From Nitrososphaerota archaeon (GTDB taxonomy: Archaea; Thermoproteota; Nitrososphaeria; Nitrososphaerales; Gagatemarchaeaceae): a stretch of DNA of 64,000 nt. The translations under genes were made by a program, and so were the position numbers. Position 1 is the stretch's first letter; each line of letters begins with the position of its first letter. The stretch covers positions 186,001 to 250,000 of the forward strand of contig JAFLYY010000001.1 in NCBI GenBank assembly GCA_029785825.1, in the 5' to 3' direction. Of this stretch, positions 34,449 to 43,285 are shown piece after piece. The notes under the pieces are model-generated. The model ran no database searches, was not told the DNA's origin, and saw only the letters and a list, made by a program, of their open reading frames with translations.

Positions 34449-35385
34449 GTATCGCCGCTTCCAGCTTCTGCTTCACGAACCTCTCCGCGTCCAGGAGCGC
34501 CTTACACCCATCCGCCGCGGCGGTGATGGCCTGCCTGTAGCGGAAGTCGTGCACGTCTCCGGCGACGAAGACCCCCGGCACGCTGCTCTCAGTATGGTTC
34601 TTCACGGCGATATACCCCTTCGGGTCGAGTTCCAACTCCCCCCTGAACACGTCAGTGTTGGGCTCGTATCCGATCGCTACGAAGAGCCCGTCCACCGGGA
34701 GCTCGCTCTCGGCTCCAGTCTTCAGGTTCCTGACCTTGACTCCCTGCACCTTCCCGCTCCCTATCACATCGGTGACGGCCGAGTCCCAGACGAAGCTGAT
34801 CTTTGGGTTCTCTTCGGCTTCTTTCTTCAGGGCGGCGCTCGCTCTGAGCTCGTCCCTCCGATGGATGACCTGGACCGTGGAAGCGAACTTGGTAAGGAAC
34901 GTGGCCTCCTCCATGGCAGTGTCCCCCCCGCCCACCACGGCGACCTTCTTCCCACGGAAGAAGAAGCCGTCGCAGACTGCGCAGTTGGAGACCCCTTTGC
35001 CCATGAGCTTCATCTCCGACTCTAGGTTCAGCCGTCTGGGGTTCGCGCCCGTGGCGACTATCACGGAAAGCGCCCTGGTGACTCCAGTGCCGGTGCGGAC
35101 CTCGAACGGGTACTTCTTGAAATCCACTCCGATGACGTCCTCCTGGACTAGCCGGGCGCCTAGGCGCTCTGCCTGGGCTCTCATCTTGCCGACGAGGTCG
35201 GGACCGAGGACTGGGTCAGGGAAACCGGGGAAATTCTCAACTTCGCTCGTGAGCATGAGCTGTCCTCCGTACTTGGTCCCCGTGAACACGAGGGGCGCGA
35301 GGTCTGCCCGGCAGCCGTAGATCGCGGCGGTGAGCCCAGCCGGCCCTGACCCGATTATCACCAGCTTCTCTGCACTGTCTTCCAT
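34438..35385 (-). CDS. trxB: Thioredoxin-disulfide reductase
   Basis: FAD/NAD(P)H enzyme that keeps thioredoxin-like proteins reduced. FAD loop GSGPAGLTAAIYG at the N-terminus, redox pair CAVC in NCAVCDGFFF (about residue 133), NADPH loop VVGGGDTAMEEATF and C-terminal GVFVAGDVHDF. 315 residues, normal length. Converges with the radical SAM gene, overlapping 11 bases. ATG at 35385. Confidence 0.93.
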   Translation of the reverse strand: MEDSAEKLVIIGSGPAGLTAAIYGCRADLAPLVFTGTKYGGQLMLTSEVENFPGFPDPVLGPDLVGKMRAQAERLGARLVQEDVIGVDFKKYPFEVRTGTGVTRALSVIVATGANPRRLNLESEMKLMGKGVSNCAVCDGFFFRGKKVAVVGGGDTAMEEATFLTKFASTVQVIHRRDELRASAALKKEAEENPKISFVWDSAVTDVIGSGKVQGVKVRNLKTGAESELPVDGLFVAIGYEPNTDVFRGELELDPKGYIAVKNHTESSVPGVFVAGDVHDFRYRQAITAAADGCKALLDAERFVKQKLEAAIPIR

Positions 35386-35442
35386 TTCTGTAGGTTATTC
35401 CCTCCTCCGCCTCATAAATCTGCCCCCGGCAGGCGCCGGCGT

Positions 35443-37119
35443 CTAGAGGAGTTTGGCTTCGCGCTGGACGGTGTGGAGCTCGTCTGAAAGCTGGTTGAGA
35501 GCCCTTTCCAGCCTCTTCGAGTATTGCGGGAGCAGTCTGTCGAACACCTCCTTCCTCATCTGCCGCAGATAGTACTGCTGGTAGAGGTTCAGCTTGTCCT
35601 TGGCCGCTCTGTCCACCTCTCTTTCCGTCGCCTGAATCTGGTTGACCACCTCTGAGAACTTCTGGCTCGCCGACTTTTGCCTCGTTTCGTTCAGCCTCTG
35701 AATGGCTTTGCTCCTCAAGGAGTCCAGGCGTCCCCGTAACTCGTCGAAGTATGCCCGGTCGAGCTCGTTGGGATCCTTTCCGTCTATCTCGGGCCAGAGG
35801 CCATTGATGACGTTGGTCTTCTCATCGAAGGCCGTGATCATCGCAGATGCTAGCTCTGACGACGTCTCCTCTTCCTCCTCTTCCTCGTCGGCGGGAGACG
35901 TGGTGGTCCGTACTGCGAAGAGCCCTATCAGGAGGAGGATGAACACCACGGAGGCCATAGGGACGCCTCCGTCCAGGAACCACCCCGCGGTGATGGTGTA
36001 TGACATGGTGGCCTCTCCTACCTGCCAGGGGGTCGCGGCCCCAAGGCCTCCCGGAGGAGCCGCTGCCTGCCTCGCGCCCTGAGGGAGGGACAGCAGGATA
36101 GAGTATGAGCCGACGAAGGCCTTCACCGGGGGCGCCTCCGGGATGCTGACGGTCACCTCTCCGCCCTTTACCGTGTAGTATGCCGCTCCAAGGGGGTATT
36201 GGAACCTGAGGGTGAAATTGGCTCCTGACTGCACCCCGTTGGACGGGTATCCCAGGGCAAAAGGAGTCAGGTCTATGGCGCCGTTCGACAGAAGCTCCGT
36301 CGTCGGGCTCAGGAGCACGGGCTCATTCCCCTTGACAGTGAGGATCGTCACCTGGGTGCTGGCCGGACCGAGGATGGAGACGGAGAGGCTCGTAAGAGGC
36401 TGGATCCCGAGGTTCTCGAACTCGATCTCGTCCGTGATGAGCGGGTCTCCGCTAGGGAGGGCGGTCACCGTCCTGTTGACGTAGAACACTCGGAGCGGGT
36501 TGAAGGATCCTTCCGACCCCTTCGAGATGTACGCCAACGTCGTATTGGCGGCCTGGGACGGCACGCCTGTCTCCGTGAACGAATAGGTCGTGTTCGTCGG
36601 GTTGTTCCTCTCGCTGAATCCCTTCAGCGTCGCTTCGAAGTAGGTGGACTGAGGGAGCTGTATCTGGTTCACCAGGCTCGCGACTTTCGTGCTCACCGAG
36701 GGGGACGTCAGGGCGGAGACCCGGAGGGTGCCGTTCTCGTTGGTCACAACGTTGTTGAGCAGCACGGACACCTTCACACTGGTCGAGTTTCCGGGCTGTA
36801 TCGAGCCAGAGTAGGATACGGTGTACGGACCTCCTGACGGGCCTGAGCATGCCTCCTGCTGGGGAGCATACATGGAGCAGGCGACGGCGAGCGAGGAGAG
36901 GCTCCCGATCCCCACTTCGACCGACGGCGGCGCCAAGGGCGAAGTCGAGTTGTTCGTGTAGATCACCGTCTCGTTTACCACCGCGAACCCATACGTGTTG
37001 AGGGTGTAGGTGCTCTTGACTGCGATGGAAGGCGATCCCTGCGCGTGGACGGCCCCCATGGCAGGGACGAACCCCAGGACGATCAAGAGCAGGATGACCA
37101 CGGACGCCAGACGCTTCAT
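35443..37119 (-). CDS. Large type I membrane protein with sequon-rich extracellular part and coiled-coil tail
   Basis: 558 residues. Signal peptide (MKRLASVVILLLIVLGF...AHAQ), then about 370 residues outside with many N-x-S/T sequons (NNSTS, NSTS, NTTY, NTTL, NRTV, NFTL). One membrane segment (ASVVFILLLIGLFAV, about 403-418) is followed by an acidic run (EEEEEEETSS) and about 130 residues of charged coiled-coil helix. The two-domain outside part with one membrane span and helical tail recalls ribophorin I of oligosaccharyltransferase, but the similarity is only in layout; family unknown. ATG at 37119, sharing a promoter region with gcvPA. Confidence 0.65.
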   Translation of the reverse strand: MKRLASVVILLLIVLGFVPAMGAVHAQGSPSIAVKSTYTLNTYGFAVVNETVIYTNNSTSPLAPPSVEVGIGSLSSLAVACSMYAPQQEACSGPSGGPYTVSYSGSIQPGNSTSVKVSVLLNNVVTNENGTLRVSALTSPSVSTKVASLVNQIQLPQSTYFEATLKGFSERNNPTNTTYSFTETGVPSQAANTTLAYISKGSEGSFNPLRVFYVNRTVTALPSGDPLITDEIEFENLGIQPLTSLSVSILGPASTQVTILTVKGNEPVLLSPTTELLSNGAIDLTPFALGYPSNGVQSGANFTLRFQYPLGAAYYTVKGGEVTVSIPEAPPVKAFVGSYSILLSLPQGARQAAAPPGGLGAATPWQVGEATMSYTITAGWFLDGGVPMASVVFILLLIGLFAVRTTTSPADEEEEEEETSSELASAMITAFDEKTNVINGLWPEIDGKDPNELDRAYFDELRGRLDSLRSKAIQRLNETRQKSASQKFSEVVNQIQATEREVDRAAKDKLNLYQQYYLRQMRKEVFDRLLPQYSKRLERALNQLSDELHTVQREAKLL

Positions 37120-37145
37120 TGGAACTGCTCAGTCGCCGCTACGTT

Positions 37146-37156
37146 CTTATTTTAAG
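37146..37156 (+). promoter_or_regulatory. TATA-like box of the glycine decarboxylase operon
   Basis: CTTATTTTAAG, centred about 25 bases before the ATG at 37176, the spacing of a leaderless archaeal start. The segment is also the promoter region for the divergent gene at 37119. Confidence 0.5.
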
Positions 37157-37175
37157 CGTTTTTCGGACCTAAGAA

Positions 37176-38564
37176 ATGCAAGGAGGCCGAAGGCACCATC
37201 CCTTCCTCCCGAACCTCGACGAGGGGCTTGTCAGGAAGATGCTCCAGAAGGCGGGAGCCGCCGACATCGAAGACCTGTTTTCTGACATCCACGAGAATGT
37301 GAAACTGAAACGGAAGCTGAGGATACCAGAAGCGGAGTCGGAGTATCTGGTAAGGCGTGAGACCCTGACCCGGCTGTCAGGGAACGTCACCCCTCCGGGC
37401 GCACTGTGCTTCCTGGGCGGCGGGGTGTGGCCGCACTACGTTCCGGCGGCCGTGGAGTCGATAACCTCAAGGCAGGAGTTCTACACCGCCTACACGCCTT
37501 ACCAGGCCGAGGTCAGCCAGGGGATGCTACAGGCGCTTTTCGAGTACCAGAGCCTGATGAGCGACCTGCTGGGGATGGAGGCCTGCAACAGCTCGCTATA
37601 CGACTGGGCTTCTGCCGCCGGAGAGGCGGTGAGGATGGCCGCAAGGGTCACAGGGAGGAGGAGGGCGATCCTCGCTGCCAGCTCTGGACCTCGCAGGAAG
37701 GACGTGATACGGACCTACACCCGCCCGATGGGGCTTACCCTCGACACCGTCGGGTTCAGCAAGGCCGATGGGACACTCGACCTGGATGGCCTCGGGCGAA
37801 AGATCTCCGACGACGTCGCCTGCCTTTACGTGGAGTGCCCCAACTACTTCGGGGTCATAGAAGAGGGCATCGCCGAGGCTGCCGCCAAGGTGCACGCCGC
37901 AGGAGGGCTTGTGGTAGTCGGGGTCGACCCGATCTCTCTGTCACTGGTGAAGGAGCCCGGGGCCTACGGGGCCGACATAGTCGTAGGAGAGGGCCAGCCC
38001 CTCGGCATCCCCATGAACTACGGAGGCCCTCACCTGGGTATCTTCGCCGTCAAAGATATCAAACTGGCAAGGAGCATGCCGGGGCGGCTCATCGGGCTCA
38101 CGAGCCCCGTCTCTGACCCGGGGCGCAAGGCGTTCGCCATGGTCCTGCAGGCGAGGGAGCAGCACATCAGAAGGGAGGCTGCGATGTCCAACGTCTGCAC
38201 CAACCAGTCCCTCATGGCGGTCGCCGCCGCAAGCTACCTCTCCCTTCTCGGGAAGGAGGGCTTCCGGAGCCTGGGGGAGAGCGTCATCTCGAATTCTCAC
38301 TTCGCGGCGAAGAGACTCTCGGGCGTCAAGGGGGTCAGGTCTCCACACTTCGGCGGAGCTTACTTCAAGGAGTTCGTCGTCTCCTACCGGAAGGCGAAGG
38401 CTGAGACGGTCTACCGTAAACTCGCAACGAACGGCGTCCTGGCCGGATATCCCATCGGCGACGAGTTCGGGCTCCGTGCGGAGGCGGGGCTCTTCTGCGT
38501 CACGGAGGTCCACACCAGGGACGACATCGAGCGGCTGGCTGGGGCGCTGGAGGAGGCGGTATAG
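37176..38564 (+). CDS. gcvPA: Glycine decarboxylase P-protein subunit 1
   Basis: With subunit 2 it forms the PLP-dependent P-protein, removing CO2 from glycine and passing the aminomethyl group to the H-protein lipoyl arm. YTPYQAEVSQGMLQALFEYQS and NYGGPHLGIFAVK mark this half; the PLP lysine lies on subunit 2. 462 residues. No H-, T- or L-protein gene lies in the window. Only one base separates it from gcvPB. Confidence 0.93.
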   Translation: MQGGRRHHPFLPNLDEGLVRKMLQKAGAADIEDLFSDIHENVKLKRKLRIPEAESEYLVRRETLTRLSGNVTPPGALCFLGGGVWPHYVPAAVESITSRQEFYTAYTPYQAEVSQGMLQALFEYQSLMSDLLGMEACNSSLYDWASAAGEAVRMAARVTGRRRAILAASSGPRRKDVIRTYTRPMGLTLDTVGFSKADGTLDLDGLGRKISDDVACLYVECPNYFGVIEEGIAEAAAKVHAAGGLVVVGVDPISLSLVKEPGAYGADIVVGEGQPLGIPMNYGGPHLGIFAVKDIKLARSMPGRLIGLTSPVSDPGRKAFAMVLQAREQHIRREAAMSNVCTNQSLMAVAAASYLSLLGKEGFRSLGESVISNSHFAAKRLSGVKGVRSPHFGGAYFKEFVVSYRKAKAETVYRKLATNGVLAGYPIGDEFGLRAEAGLFCVTEVHTRDDIERLAGALEEAV

Positions 38565-38565
38565 G

Positions 38566-40038
38566 ATGAAGTTCAGGCAGGCCGAGTGGGACGAGCCCCT
38601 CATCAAGGACCTGAGCACCCCCGGGAGGGTAGGAAGCTCGGTCCCTGTCGACCCTACGATCAGGTCAAGGTTCAGAGACCCTTCGTCCCTTGTCCCTGCG
38701 GCCATGAGGAGGGAGTCGCCCAGGCTCCCTGAGCTCTCGGAACTCCAGGTCCTACGGCACTTCAACCGCCTCTCGCAGATGAACTTCTCAGTTGAACTAG
38801 GGATGTACCCTCTTGGGAGCTGTACGATGAAATACAACCCAAAGGTCTCTGAGATCATCGCTTCCTCCGACGGGATGAAGAACGCACACCCGCTCCAGCC
38901 GGACGAGACCGTCCAGGGGCTCCTCTCGATCTTCTACGAGCTCGAGCGAGGGCTCTGCGAAGTCACCGGGATGGACCGGTTCTCCCTTTCCACAGCCGCG
39001 GGCGCCCAGGGTGAGCTGGCGGGCGTCCTGATGATCCGCAGCTTCCTCTCGGACCACGGGGGAGAAGCGAGAGACGAGATACTTGTCCCGGACTCCGCCC
39101 ACGGGACGAACCCGGCGAGCGCAGCCATGGCCGGCTTCAGGGTGGTCAAGGTCCCGTCCGACGGCAGCGGCCAGGTAAGGGCCAGCGCGGTAAAGGAGCT
39201 CTGCTCTGACAAGACGGCGGGGATGATGTTCACCGTCCCCAACACCCTGGGCCTCTTCGAGTCGGAGGCCGCCGAGGTGTGCGACTCCGTCCACGACGCT
39301 GGCGGGCTCATGTATTACGACGGCGCGAACATGAACGCCCTCCTCGGCAGGGCGCGTCCTGCGGACTTCGGTTTCGACGTGGCTCACCTGAACCTCCACA
39401 AGACCTTCGCCACCCCCCACGGCGGCGGCGGCCCCGGGGCCGGACCGGTAGGAGCGACGGGGCGCCTGGCCGAATACCTGCCCGTGCCTGTCGTGTCGAA
39501 GGGGAAGAGGGGGTACTCCCTCGACTACGGACTCAAGCACTCCATAGGCCCCCTCAAGGGATTCGTCGGGAACTCGGCCGTTCTCCTCCGCGCCTACGTG
39601 TATATGCGCCTGCTCGGCGCCACGGGGCTGAAGGACGTGTCATCCCTGGCGGTGCTCGCCGCCAACTACCTCTGGAAGAGCCTCGACCCGGATGCCTTCC
39701 CGGTCTCACACGGGGCAGACCTCCGCAGGAAGCATGAAGCCGTGGTGTCGGTGAAGAGCGAGCTCCCTGGAGCAGCCATGACGGTGGCGAAAGCCGTCCT
39801 CGATTACGGCATGCACGCCCCCACGGTGTACTTCCCCCTGATCGTCCACGAGGCGCTGATGATCGAGCCCACCGAGTCAGAGCCGGTGGAAGTCCTCGAC
39901 GAGTACGCCGCCGCTCTTAACGAGATCTACGGAAAGATGAAGGCCGGCACCCTGGGGGATGTCCCACGGAACACGAGCGTAGGGAAGGTCGACGATGTGA
40001 AAGCTTCCCACCCGCTCACCCTGAAGGTCCACTGGTGA
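38566..40038 (+). CDS. gcvPB: Glycine decarboxylase P-protein subunit 2
   Basis: Catalytic half of the split P-protein; HLNLHKTFATPHGGGGPGAG (about residue 270-289) holds the PLP lysine, and LGSCTMKYNP, NLGSC-type stretches are in place. 490 residues from the ATG at 38566, which has the purine-rich stretch GGAGG ahead of it; an in-frame codon further back (38476) would overlap gcvPA and is not used. Confidence 0.94.
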   Translation: MKFRQAEWDEPLIKDLSTPGRVGSSVPVDPTIRSRFRDPSSLVPAAMRRESPRLPELSELQVLRHFNRLSQMNFSVELGMYPLGSCTMKYNPKVSEIIASSDGMKNAHPLQPDETVQGLLSIFYELERGLCEVTGMDRFSLSTAAGAQGELAGVLMIRSFLSDHGGEARDEILVPDSAHGTNPASAAMAGFRVVKVPSDGSGQVRASAVKELCSDKTAGMMFTVPNTLGLFESEAAEVCDSVHDAGGLMYYDGANMNALLGRARPADFGFDVAHLNLHKTFATPHGGGGPGAGPVGATGRLAEYLPVPVVSKGKRGYSLDYGLKHSIGPLKGFVGNSAVLLRAYVYMRLLGATGLKDVSSLAVLAANYLWKSLDPDAFPVSHGADLRRKHEAVVSVKSELPGAAMTVAKAVLDYGMHAPTVYFPLIVHEALMIEPTESEPVEVLDEYAAALNEIYGKMKAGTLGDVPRNTSVGKVDDVKASHPLTLKVHW

Positions 40039-40078
40039 CCCAAAGGTCTTATAGGCTCAGAAAGTCAATAGCTGCAGA

Positions 40079-40393
40079 TTGCCCAGCGAACTCTCCAGGC
40101 GCGTAGGGGAAAAGCTCGACGAGCTCGTGGACGAAGAAACCAAGAGGAGGTTCGGAGAGCTGAACATAGTGACCGAAGTCTCGGAGATGGCCACCGGCTC
40201 CATCAGAATCGGGTTCCAGCCTCTCTCGGCCTACAGCCCCATCGCTGTCGACACCGGCAGGAGCATCAGGGCGGCGGCACTGTCAGTCGACGGTGTCCTA
40301 ACGGTCAGGGTGGAGTGCTCAGGGCATATGCTGGACGAGCTGGTCAACAGGCTTGTCAACGAGGAACAGCCCGGCCCGCGGGTCAGAAAATAA
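40079..40393 (+). CDS. DUF59/MIP18-like small protein
   Basis: 104 residues, TTG start at 40079. The C-terminal part SIRIGFQPLSAYSPIAVDTGRSIRAAALSVDGVLTVRVEC resembles DUF59 proteins (Fe-S targeting or PaaD-like), but the usual Cys in the SPxCPL turn is Ser/Pro-Ile (YSPIA). A lone Cys lies at VECSGHMLD. May be a regulator rather than a cluster-binding protein. Weak TATA-like tcttatagg (about 40046-40054) upstream. Confidence 0.55.
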   Translation: MPSELSRRVGEKLDELVDEETKRRFGELNIVTEVSEMATGSIRIGFQPLSAYSPIAVDTGRSIRAAALSVDGVLTVRVECSGHMLDELVNRLVNEEQPGPRVRK

Positions 40394-40485
40394 CCCGAGC
40401 CTATCAACGGACTTGGGGTAAACAAAAACTACTTTGTCGTCAACAATATTGAGTGGTGGCCTTGTTTATTCGCGCCAATACCTAG

Positions 40486-41529
40486 GTGTGCGCTCCGGAC
40501 ATGATCGCCCAAAACAGCAGAGGTGTCGCCGCAGTAGGTATTGGAAGTGCAGGGACTAGGATCGTCTCCCTGCTGAGCAGAAAGACACTGGTAGTCGACA
40601 GATACGCCTACGTTTCCTGCGACAAGGAGGACTTCTCGCCCGTTGACTCAGGGGACTCCATCCTCATCGAGTCTCCCATCGACCAGAAGATGACCCCTTC
40701 GATGGTGCGCGGGCTCTCCATCCGTTACAGGCAGAGGATCAAAGACTCCATCGGGGGGTCCAAGGTGGTCCTGGTTGTGGCAGGGCTGGGGGGCGCCACG
40801 GGGAGCGGCCTCGCTCCGGTGGTGGCGGCCGTGGCGGCCGAGTGCGGGGCAACCGCGATTGGGGTGGCGGTGATGCCGTTTGATTTCGAGAAGAAGATGA
40901 AGTTCTATGCGGGGGTCTCTCTGAGGCGCCTGCGGGCCGCGTCGAAGGGGGTGGTGGTGGTCGACAACGACACCCTGATGCACTCCTCGCCCGAGGACTC
41001 GACCCTGGCGGACCTCTACGACTCCGCTAACAAGGCAGCGGTCAAGGCCCTCGGCTCGCTGCTTGCTGCGTCGGGAGAGGGCTCTCGTCCTGTCGGGCTC
41101 AACAAGTTCCTGGGCGCTGTGATACAGGACGGTTATTCCCTGCTGGGGGTGTCCAGCAGCGGAGGGGATGAGAAAGCCGAAGACGCGCTGGCGGGTGCCG
41201 CTGTTTCCCTCGGGAGGATAGCGGAGACCAGGGACGCCAGCAGGGCGGTCGTGAGCCTGAACTCGGATGACTTGCTTTCGGCCCGCGAGGTCGGCCTCGC
41301 CGTCGGGAGGCTCGGGTCCATAATGGACAACGAGGCGCTGGACGTCGAATACGGCGTAGACTACACCGGCTCCGCCCAGCTCCAGGTCAGCGTCCTCGCC
41401 TCAGGGTTCAAGTCAACAAAGTACGACGCCTACGATCCTCTGGCTGCGGTGCTCGGCACACGGGCGCTGGATGACGAGATGGACACGGCGCTCTCCGAGG
41501 GGCTAGAGTCCATCCAGCCCTGCGACTGA
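40486..41529 (+). CDS. FtsZ-like tubulin superfamily protein without T7 catalytic aspartates
   Basis: 347 residues. The N-terminal Rossmann part VAAVGIGSAGTRIVSLL and VAGLGGATGSGLAPVVAAV (tubulin GGGTGSG signature, about residues 98-116, with Ala for one Gly) show nucleotide binding. In FtsZ the T7 loop N-x-D-x-x-D completes GTP hydrolysis across the subunit interface; the matching place reads GLNKFLGAVIQDG (about residue 206), with no Asp at either position. Polymer dynamics should differ. Start GTG at 40486, or ATG at 40501. The upstream AT-rich sequence has several box-like candidates. Confidence 0.8.
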   Translation: MCAPDMIAQNSRGVAAVGIGSAGTRIVSLLSRKTLVVDRYAYVSCDKEDFSPVDSGDSILIESPIDQKMTPSMVRGLSIRYRQRIKDSIGGSKVVLVVAGLGGATGSGLAPVVAAVAAECGATAIGVAVMPFDFEKKMKFYAGVSLRRLRAASKGVVVVDNDTLMHSSPEDSTLADLYDSANKAAVKALGSLLAASGEGSRPVGLNKFLGAVIQDGYSLLGVSSSGGDEKAEDALAGAAVSLGRIAETRDASRAVVSLNSDDLLSAREVGLAVGRLGSIMDNEALDVEYGVDYTGSAQLQVSVLASGFKSTKYDAYDPLAAVLGTRALDDEMDTALSEGLESIQPCD

Positions 41530-41541
41530 ACCAGGACCTTC

Positions 41542-43245
41542 TTAGGCTGTGAAGTAGTCCTTCATCGGCCTGCTCCGGGTCGCGAGGGCCTTCGCCTTCT
41601 GGATCTGGTCCTCCTCCAGCCTCTTGAATGGGACTTGGGGAGCTGCCCCGATCTTGAAAGCCCTGCGCGGCTTCCTGGCCCTCCCCAGGCTCCTGTCGTC
41701 GGTGCAGAGCAGGTCTAGGATCTTCTTCGCCGAGCCGGGGAGGAACGGCTGTAGCAGAACCCCGATTTCCTCGGCGACCAGGAGGCACGTGTGTATCACC
41801 TCCTCGCACTCGCCCCTGTTCTCCTTGACCAGCTTCCACGGCTGTTTCCGCTGGAAGAACTCGTTACCGAGGTCGGCCACTGCGAGCACCCTGGAAAGGG
41901 CGTCCCTGAAGTGGACGCTCTCAAGGAGCCCCTCGGCCTCCCCGGCGAGAGTGGAAGCGCGGTGCAACAGCTCCCGCTCTTCCGCGGTCCACCCCCTCCT
42001 GGTGACCTCTCCTCCGAAGTTGTTCCAGGCGAAGGTGGTCGTCCGATGGATGAAGTTCCCTATGTTGGCCACGAGCTCGTTGTTGACCCTGCTCTTGAAC
42101 TCCTCCCACTTGAAGTCGGTGTCTCGAGTCTCCGGTATGATGTGGACCAAGTAGTACCGCCATATGTCCGGGTCCAGCCCTGCCTCGGGGACGCTCTCGC
42201 AGAACACCCCGCGGTTCCTGCTCTTCGAGATCTTGTCCCCCTCATAGTTGCAGAACTGCAACCCGACGACGTCGTAGGGGAGGTTGAACCCGCCGTGGGC
42301 GAACAGCATCCCGGGCCAGAAGATGGTGTGGAACGGTATGTTGTCCTTCCCGAGGAAGTTGTAGACCTTTGTCCCCTTGTCCAGCCAGAATCCCTTCCAT
42401 GCATCCTCCTTGCCGGACGCCGCAGCCCACTCCTTTGTCGCCGAGATGTATCCGATGGGGGCGTCGAACCAGACGTAGAACACTTTCCCTTCGAATCCTT
42501 TCAGGGGGACGGGGACCCCCCATCGCAGGTCTCGCGTGATGGACCTCTTCTTCAGCCCTTCCTTGAGCCACCCTTCGGCGAGCGCCACGACCTGGCTCCG
42601 CCAGGCCTTCCTTGTGGAAATCCACCCTTCGAGCCTCTTCTGGACCTTCCCCAGCTCCAGGAAGAGCTGGCCGCTGTCCTTGAAGACGGGGGTGCTCCCG
42701 TCGACCTTGCACCTGGGGTTGACCAGCTGTATGGGGTCTAGGAGGGTCGAGCAGTTTTCGCACTGGTCGCCTCTGGCGAACTGGTAGCCGCATACAGGGC
42801 AGGTCCCCTCCACGTATCTGTCAGGGAGGAAGATCTTGTCCTTCTCGCAGTAAGGGAGCCGCTGGACCCCCTCGCTGACGTACCCTTTCCTATAGATGAC
42901 CCGGAAGAAGTCCTGCGTCGAACTGTGGTGGGTCGGGTTCGAAGTCCTGGAGAAGTTGTCATAGGAGATTCCGAACCACTCATAGATGGACTTGTGGACC
43001 TCGTAGAGCTCGTCCGTCAGCTCCTTCGGGGTTATCTTCAGCTCCAGGGCCGAGACTTCTGTGGGGGTTCCGTTCTCGTCCGTCCCCCCGATGAACGCCG
43101 TCTCCATCCCCTTCAGCCTGCAGTACCTGGCGAAGATGTCTGCCGGGAGGTGCGAGCCGACGAGGTTCCCGATGTGGGGGACCCCATTCGTGTACGGCAG
43201 GGCGCACAGAACAAGCACCCGCCCCTTCTTCGCTCTCCTGACCAC
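41542..43245 (-). CDS. metG: Methionyl-tRNA synthetase
   Basis: Charges tRNA-Met. HIGN (about residues 24-27) and KISKSRNRG (about 325) are the class I signatures; the zinc knuckle CPVC...CENC is at about 147-163. GTDENGTPTEVSALE is in the active site. 567 residues, without the C-terminal dimerisation domain seen in many bacteria. It follows sahH in the same direction, 40 bases apart, and belongs with it in the methionine-cycle operon. Confidence 0.95.
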   Translation of the reverse strand: MVRRAKKGRVLVLCALPYTNGVPHIGNLVGSHLPADIFARYCRLKGMETAFIGGTDENGTPTEVSALELKITPKELTDELYEVHKSIYEWFGISYDNFSRTSNPTHHSSTQDFFRVIYRKGYVSEGVQRLPYCEKDKIFLPDRYVEGTCPVCGYQFARGDQCENCSTLLDPIQLVNPRCKVDGSTPVFKDSGQLFLELGKVQKRLEGWISTRKAWRSQVVALAEGWLKEGLKKRSITRDLRWGVPVPLKGFEGKVFYVWFDAPIGYISATKEWAAASGKEDAWKGFWLDKGTKVYNFLGKDNIPFHTIFWPGMLFAHGGFNLPYDVVGLQFCNYEGDKISKSRNRGVFCESVPEAGLDPDIWRYYLVHIIPETRDTDFKWEEFKSRVNNELVANIGNFIHRTTTFAWNNFGGEVTRRGWTAEERELLHRASTLAGEAEGLLESVHFRDALSRVLAVADLGNEFFQRKQPWKLVKENRGECEEVIHTCLLVAEEIGVLLQPFLPGSAKKILDLLCTDDRSLGRARKPRRAFKIGAAPQVPFKRLEEDQIQKAKALATRSRPMKDYFTA

Positions 43246-43285
43246 GGCTCGTTTCGTCTCCCCGTGTTTCAGTATAAAGATTGGT

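Noticed and set aside
41791-42741. 316-codon plus-strand frame inside metG
   Set aside because: Antisense shadow of a conserved synthetase.
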